NCBI GenBank assembly: GCA_021232515.1
Contig: JAJPOQ010000155.1
Location: forward strand, 1 to 40,997
Source of the DNA: Lentisphaeraceae bacterium
Lineage (GTDB): Bacteria > Verrucomicrobiota > Lentisphaeria > Lentisphaerales > Lentisphaeraceae
DNA length: 40,997 bases
Direction: 5' to 3'
A program made the position numbers and the translations under genes. Below the pieces are notes generated by a model. The model was not told where the DNA came from. It made no database searches and was given only the letters and a program-made list of their open reading frames with translations. Positions 36,604-40,997 of this stretch are shown here, piece by piece (position 1 is the stretch's first letter; each line of letters begins with the position of its first letter).

Positions 36604-37211
36604 GTAAACCACTTAACTAAGTCTTGCTGACACTCAAGTGAGATATCGTGCCCCATTGGATAGATCTTTGAAAATAACTTAGCATCTGTTTGTTTGTAAA
36701 AATCAATAATTTTACGTCCCAAGTCAACGGGTATGACTTCATCCTGTGTACCATGAGAAATAAATACAGGGATATCTTTCAAATGATCTGTAAAAGCATT
36801 TTCAAAAACAAATTCGCTATATCGGCCACTCAAACAGATCGCTCCATCTAAAAGGTTCGGGTACCTTAAGAGCAAAGCATGTGCTAAAATACTACCTTGA
36901 CTAAATCCACAGATCACTAATTTTTTAAATTTCTTACGCAAACTCTGTAACTCTTCAGACAATTCTGTTATTGCCTCTTCTGCTTCTTCTGTATTATAAG
37001 AAATACCGTATGGAGTAAAATCTAACGAGAACCAGGCAAAGCCCCCCATATAACCAGCACTGGATAAATCTATTGGTGCTTGAAAACTCACTACATGACA
37101 TGATTCAAAAAGAGCCTTCATTGAAAACAGGTCGTTCATATCAGCGCCAAAACCATGAAGAAGAACCACACAAGTGTCACTCTCTAGTTTATTATTTACG
37201 CTCTTTAACAT
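36582..37211 (-). CDS. Alpha/beta-hydrolase, carboxylesterase/phospholipase type
   Basis: This is a cytoplasmic serine hydrolase of the Abhydrolase_2 type. VVLLHGFGADMNDL supplies the oxyanion region. The nucleophile lies in CGFSQGSILAHALLLR, the acid in SHGTQDEVIPVDLG and the histidine in YPMGHDIS. The frame extends upstream to 37298, but the ATG at 37211 has GAGG six bases upstream and gives a 209-residue protein of normal length. An ATG at 37223 is also possible, though it overlaps the GAGG. The substrate is unknown. Its 3' end overlaps the convergent cheA by 22 bases. Confidence 0.9.
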   Translation of the reverse strand: MLKSVNNKLESDTCVVLLHGFGADMNDLFSMKALFESCHVVSFQAPIDLSSAGYMGGFAWFSLDFTPYGISYNTEEAEEAITELSEELQSLRKKFKKLVICGFSQGSILAHALLLRYPNLLDGAICLSGRYSEFVFENAFTDHLKDIPVFISHGTQDEVIPVDLGRKIIDFYKQTDAKLFSKIYPMGHDISLECQQDLVKWFTQASKMF

Positions 37212-37314
37212 TTTGTGCCTCATAAATTCATATTTTCGAATTGAGAATAGCGCTCTAGAACTGGTTTTGTAGTAAATAACTGCTAAAATTCTAAGCAAAA
37301 TAAAAGGTTAACTC

Positions 37315-38874
37315 GTGTACAAACAGCTTTCACTCATCTTCTTCCTGCTGGCGGGCATGAACCTCTTTGCTTACCAAGAAATATTTCAGACAGCCCTAAA
37401 GACAAAAAATGCTTTCGATCACTTCACCTTTTCATGGACTGCTGTTCACGGAAATCCGTCGAAGAACCATATGGAAGTGGACGTCATTCATAATCAGCAT
37501 ACGACCAAACTAAGTCTGTTTGCAGTCTATCAAGATGAAAGAAAACTCATCAACGTTACTTACATCACAAAAGATGCTTGGTACGTAACGGAAAATAACG
37601 AAACCTACAAGTATAAACCGCTAGAAGCACATTATAAAAACTCCAAAACCTATCAATACATCATGAAATCCAAGGTCCAGTTTTTTAACTCTAGAAACGT
37701 TAAACAGCTAGGTAGTTTCAGCGACAGGGAAGAAAATGAACACCACTTTTACCAGAAAGTTTCTGAAGGCGAAAAAGAAGCTATCCGCAAACAAGTCGAC
37801 CTTATTCGCAATGAGTATATCCCTAAAGCGCAAACTCGTGGCGAAGAAAACTTTTTCTTAGTAGAAGCAAAAAGGCTTCTAGACTATGCTCAAAAAGGTA
37901 AGTTGAACATCGTCAGTGACTCTGGAATCATTTCACGACTAGATTCTGTCGATGGAGTCGTTGAGATAAAAAACTTTCAGTGGCTCACCATAGCAAACCA
38001 TGATCTTCTAGACCTTCCAGAGAACTACGTTGACCTCAGTAAAGAAGACATCTCTCCAAATGAAATACTCATAAGCCACAACGGTCTTTGGAACCCTAAA
38101 CGCAAAGACATGATTACTGATGGAAAGTTTTTAAATATCGAAAGTGGCCATATAAGAAGACTTCCTTTCAAAGGAACTAGAAGTACTCCTTATGGCTTCG
38201 ATGCCAAAAAAGGCATCGTTTATCTAACCGGTAGACTTCCTGGTCGAAATGCCATTAGTCCTTTTGCTTTAAACCTTAAAACTGGCAAGATGTCTCCTTT
38301 AGGTTCGAGAAGTCTACAAATTGGTCATGTCACCGACATGAGTTTATCTGAAGACAAAAACAAAATTGTTATGATTCACAATCCTGAGCCTCACCTGGGT
38401 GATTATCACCAAATAGTCGTTTTGGACTTCACTGAAAAAAACCTGAAAAAGTTTAAAGTTACGGGCACCCCAACAAAAACGTCTTGGTTAGATAACAACA
38501 CCATACTTTTCTCAAGCTTCAATGAAGAGACTCAACTGGCTGAGATCTACCTTGTTAAAACAGGTCGTGCGCCATTAAAAGTTACCGAAGGCACCTATCC
38601 TACGTCCCTGAAAAATGCCAAAGACTTTATCTATCTAGATATGAAGGACCAACTCTGGAAAGTCTTTAACTCTAAAACTCACACATCAAAGATATATCAT
38701 GATGGTCTTCCCAAGCTTCAGTTCCCACAAGTCGACGCTAAAAAGAATAAAATCTACATGATTTTAAGAGATGAAGAAAACTGGCCTGTCCCAGTTAGCT
38801 TCGACATGACTGAGAAAACGATTAAAACTTTAACCAAAGAAAAAGGGCTGTGGCTAACTCCGGTAAGCGACTAA
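37315..38874 (+). CDS. Secreted TolB-like beta-propeller protein, unknown function
   Basis: The GTG at 37315 has AAAGG about seven bases upstream and opens a 519-residue protein with a signal peptide (QLSLIFFLLAGMNLFAYQ). Residues about 21-240 form a mixed alpha/beta region with many charged residues. From about 260 onward, repeated blade-like segments (KKGIVYLTGRLPG, KNKIVMIHNPEPH, NNTILFSSFNEETQLAEIYLV, KNKIYMILRDEE) look like WD40/TolB-type propeller blades. This suggests a periplasmic binding or sensing protein. No catalytic signature is seen. It is followed after six bases by another secreted protein, so the two are probably cotranscribed. Confidence 0.82.
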   Translation: MYKQLSLIFFLLAGMNLFAYQEIFQTALKTKNAFDHFTFSWTAVHGNPSKNHMEVDVIHNQHTTKLSLFAVYQDERKLINVTYITKDAWYVTENNETYKYKPLEAHYKNSKTYQYIMKSKVQFFNSRNVKQLGSFSDREENEHHFYQKVSEGEKEAIRKQVDLIRNEYIPKAQTRGEENFFLVEAKRLLDYAQKGKLNIVSDSGIISRLDSVDGVVEIKNFQWLTIANHDLLDLPENYVDLSKEDISPNEILISHNGLWNPKRKDMITDGKFLNIESGHIRRLPFKGTRSTPYGFDAKKGIVYLTGRLPGRNAISPFALNLKTGKMSPLGSRSLQIGHVTDMSLSEDKNKIVMIHNPEPHLGDYHQIVVLDFTEKNLKKFKVTGTPTKTSWLDNNTILFSSFNEETQLAEIYLVKTGRAPLKVTEGTYPTSLKNAKDFIYLDMKDQLWKVFNSKTHTSKIYHDGLPKLQFPQVDAKKNKIYMILRDEENWPVPVSFDMTEKTIKTLTKEKGLWLTPVSD

Positions 38875-38880
38875 TTTTGT

Positions 38881-39783
38881 ATGAAAAAACTAACTGTACT
38901 TTTACTACTATCTCTCTCAACGCTAAGTCTTGCAGCTGAGAAGGTAAAACTAGAGCTTAAACTCAAAACTGGAGACCTCTTTAGTTTCGAGTACTCTATG
39001 AAACAAAAAATTCAGCAGGATATACAGGGTAGAAAAGTCAGTACAAAACAACACTCTGGCACTACTTACGACCTCGAAGTTCAAGAACAAATGATAGATG
39101 GTTACTTCAAACTAAAGTGTACCTACAGACATGCCATTTTAGAAATGGAAAATACCATGATGACAGTCAAGTATAACTCTAGAACTCACAAAGGCCCTAT
39201 TCCTCCACCTGCAATGGGACTTGCTAGTCTTTTAAATCAAAGCTTCACTATGGAAGTTTCAAATAGTGGCAAAGTTAGAAATGTTAAAGGAATGGACGCA
39301 ATAATTGAAAATATGATCAAGTCGCTCCCTGCTAATAACGCCGCTTTAAAGATACAAATGAAAGCTCAGTTCAATCAGGCTTTTGGCAATGAATCTATTC
39401 AAAAGCTCATGCAGCAGTCATTCGACATATACCCTGATACAGCTGTGGGTCTAAATGACTCTTGGAAGGATGAGCACGTAGTTAAAACTCTTTATCCAAT
39501 AACTGTGAAGAGTAACTGGCTTCTAGAGAAATTCGAAAAAGGTGGAGCGACGCTCAAAGTAGACGCAACTCTTACTAGTGACGCAAAATTCAAGATGGGG
39601 GCCATCGAGTGTAAAGCTAACCTTGCAGGTACTCAAAAAGGTCATATGACAATTGACCTTAAAAGTGGTTTTTGCCGCGAATCAAAACTTGTACAAGACA
39701 TAAAAGGTAACCTCGACATGATGCAAATGCAGGTACCCATCACAATTGAGTCAGTTATAATTCAAAGAACGACCAAAAAGTAA
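38881..39783 (+). CDS. Secreted beta-rich protein (DUF6263-like), unknown function
   Basis: A signal peptide (KKLTVLLLLSLSTLSLAAE) is followed by 280 residues that open with KLKTGDLFSFEYSMKQKIQQ. That pattern recalls the DUF6263 group of uncharacterised secreted proteins; the match is tentative. A central helix-rich segment (residues about 130-180) includes NVKGMDAIIENMIKSLP. Later strands include AVGLNDSWKDEHVV. No cysteine pair or enzymatic motif stands out. It is six bases downstream of the propeller gene and probably shares its transcript. The direct repeat at 39788 lies just after its stop codon. Confidence 0.8.
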   Translation: MKKLTVLLLLSLSTLSLAAEKVKLELKLKTGDLFSFEYSMKQKIQQDIQGRKVSTKQHSGTTYDLEVQEQMIDGYFKLKCTYRHAILEMENTMMTVKYNSRTHKGPIPPPAMGLASLLNQSFTMEVSNSGKVRNVKGMDAIIENMIKSLPANNAALKIQMKAQFNQAFGNESIQKLMQQSFDIYPDTAVGLNDSWKDEHVVKTLYPITVKSNWLLEKFEKGGATLKVDATLTSDAKFKMGAIECKANLAGTQKGHMTIDLKSGFCRESKLVQDIKGNLDMMQMQVPITIESVIIQRTTKK

Positions 39784-39787
39784 AACG

Positions 39788-39809
39788 CGTAACAATCACG
39801 TAACAATCA
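39788..39809 (+). promoter_or_regulatory. Perfect tandem 11-bp direct repeat (OmpR/PhoB-type operator candidate)
   Basis: CGTAACAATCA occurs twice head to tail (39788-39798 and 39799-39809). Direct 7-base cores with 4-base spacers and an 11-base period are typical of sites for winged-helix regulators of the OmpR/PhoB class. They resemble Pho boxes in layout. They lie about 70 bases upstream of the ATG of the partial sensor-like gene. A -10-like TAATAT occurs at 39847-39852. No cognate regulator is in the window. Confidence 0.5.
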
Positions 39810-39877
39810 AGCTCTCTCGCTAACTGGCTTTCTAAGCTTATTCAGCTAATATTGGATTAACTTTTAGAAAGAGAGCT

Positions 39878-40997
39878 ATGACGTCATCGTTCAAAACATA
39901 TAAATTCAACTCATCAACCACTTATTGGCTGGCTGCCCTTCTCTTCCTACTCATCCCAAGTCTCTATGTCATCTATCTTCTAAATAGTACAATCGAGACC
40001 GAAAGAGATGCTTTAAAAAATGAGATCCAAGAATCATTCAAAACAAACCTAAACGAAGCCTCAAACTCAATTCTTAGCTTTTGGCGAGAACTAGAACAAA
40101 CTCATATTGCTCAAGAGTATGATCCTGATGAAATTCTGGATTTAACTTTTGCAGATAGCCTACTCATCTACAATGAAAATGGCGAAATGACCTTCCCTCG
40201 TATATTCAAAGAAAGAGGCACTCTAAGCTTTAGGTTTTCAACCGTTTTGCAAAGGTGTCTATCTTTTGTGGGTGAGAAAAAGTTCCAAAAAGCACTAGAG
40301 AGTTATCGAGAACTAGAAACTCTTGCTGAGAATGATATGGAAATGGCGTCCGCTCTTTTAGGCCAAACTCGCATGCTTTATCAACTAGGTTTAAATCAAG
40401 AAGCCTATAGCATAAGTACAAAGCTCATTTTTGCCGATAAGTTCAAAAACTTAAAGGACAGTGAACAAAACATCATCTCACTAGAAGCAAAACTACTTTT
40501 TCTAAATCTCGAACCGAAGAATTCATTTAAGTATAACGAGATCTTAGGTGACCTCGTGCTTACTCTTTCTCACTATAATGATAAAGGTATCTCTACAGCT
40601 CAAAGACTTTCATTAAGTGAATCTTTAATAAAGCGCTACCCCGATCTTTATTTTCCTCTTTATAAGGCCGAATTAACCGCTCTTAACTTTAATCAAGTCA
40701 CACCTATTCCGGATCGGCGAAATGCCCTTATAAAAACAAAGCTTCCAGGGTACTGGCAATACACCCTCCAAGGTCGTTACACCTTACTTTTCTCAAAAGA
40801 AACTCTAGAACAACAACTCCTTTCGTTGATTCAAAGTGCAAACATACCCGACAAAACAATTTTAAAGCTGGTCTCTCCTGACGAAAAAAACACTGATGCC
40901 ATTTCTTCTATCCCAGTATCGTCTCGTATGCCCGGCTGGAAACTTTCTCTAAACTTCATTGACCCACTCTATCTACAAGATCTAATTGAGCAAAGAA
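39878..40997 (+). CDS. Membrane-anchored protein with large extracytoplasmic domain, 5' part only (possible sensor kinase)
   Basis: An uninterrupted frame runs from the ATG at 39878 to the window edge (373 codons plus one base). AGAAAGAGAG just upstream may serve as the ribosome binding site. A single membrane segment (residues about 16-34, YWLAALLFLLIPSLYVIYLL) follows a short basic N-terminus. The rest is a large domain with helical, TPR-like stretches (KKFQKALESYRELETLAEND, then helices to about residue 210). The layout fits the sensor half of a histidine kinase, with the transmitter beyond the window. No kinase motif is visible yet, so this is inference. Confidence 0.8.
   Translation, partial: MTSSFKTYKFNSSTTYWLAALLFLLIPSLYVIYLLNSTIETERDALKNEIQESFKTNLNEASNSILSFWRELEQTHIAQEYDPDEILDLTFADSLLIYNENGEMTFPRIFKERGTLSFRFSTVLQRCLSFVGEKKFQKALESYRELETLAENDMEMASALLGQTRMLYQLGLNQEAYSISTKLIFADKFKNLKDSEQNIISLEAKLLFLNLEPKNSFKYNEILGDLVLTLSHYNDKGISTAQRLSLSESLIKRYPDLYFPLYKAELTALNFNQVTPIPDRRNALIKTKLPGYWQYTLQGRYTLLFSKETLEQQLLSLIQSANIPDKTILKLVSPDEKNTDAISSIPVSSRMPGWKLSLNFIDPLYLQDLIEQR

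Noticed and set aside
40230..40421. Minus-strand ORF of 63 codons near the right edge
   Set aside because: It lies inside the long plus-strand frame that starts at 39878 with a good membrane segment; it is a shadow.

Overview
The window looks like chromosomal DNA of a low-GC (about 40% by eye) Gram-negative bacterium of the Planctomycetota-Verrucomicrobiota-Lentisphaerota assemblage, most likely a marine Lentisphaera-like organism. The grounds are a secreted sulfatase, an adjacent DUF1549/DUF1553 plus DUF1501 pair, a secreted Gfo/Idh/MocA oxidoreductase and a monoheme protein of a type I associate with these phyla, next to ordinary housekeeping genes. The assignment is inference from gene content. 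No rRNA, tRNA, CRISPR array, prophage or insertion sequence was recognised.

Layout. 1-266: gene-poor left edge with a long imperfect hairpin (43-94) and the terminator of the glutamate synthase operon (215-246). 267-6371 (minus): gltB-gltD. 6372-6784: AT-rich spacer with a 9-bp inverted repeat. 6785-8862 (plus): small four-helix membrane protein and recN. 8866-14563: sulfatase (minus), monoheme secreted protein (plus), Gfo/Idh/MocA oxidoreductase (plus) and a membrane-anchored ApbE flavin transferase (minus). 14636-17345 (plus): compact rsmB / LOG-family / DUF1189-like run. 17342-24247 (minus): HlyD-like adaptor translationally coupled to a cyclase-fold repeat protein, then the DUF1553-DUF1501 pair. 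24320-25147 (minus): second LOG protein. 25379-30341 (plus): orphan trpC and a 1385-residue bifunctional-type glycogen debranching enzyme. 30383-31341 (plus): four-cluster ferredoxin and a tandem helix-turn-helix protein.

31434-36603 (plus) is the most unusual part: receiver-histidine kinase, CheX-like domain-histidine kinase, a possible 33-codon ORF, a lone receiver and a CheA. The two kinases share a nearly identical transmitter but carry different N-terminal domains, one a phospho-acceptor and the other resembling a CheY-P phosphatase. No chemoreceptor, separate CheW, CheR, CheB or flagellar gene is present, so this looks like a private phosphorelay rather than classical chemotaxis. Downstream are an alpha/beta-hydrolase (minus), two secreted proteins of unknown function (37315-39783) and the 5' part of a membrane-anchored protein, possibly a sensor kinase, cut by the window edge and preceded by a perfect tandem 11-bp direct repeat resembling an OmpR/PhoB-class operator.

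The gene packing is very tight: all four convergent gene pairs end within 3 bp of each other or overlap, leaving no room for conventional terminators between them.
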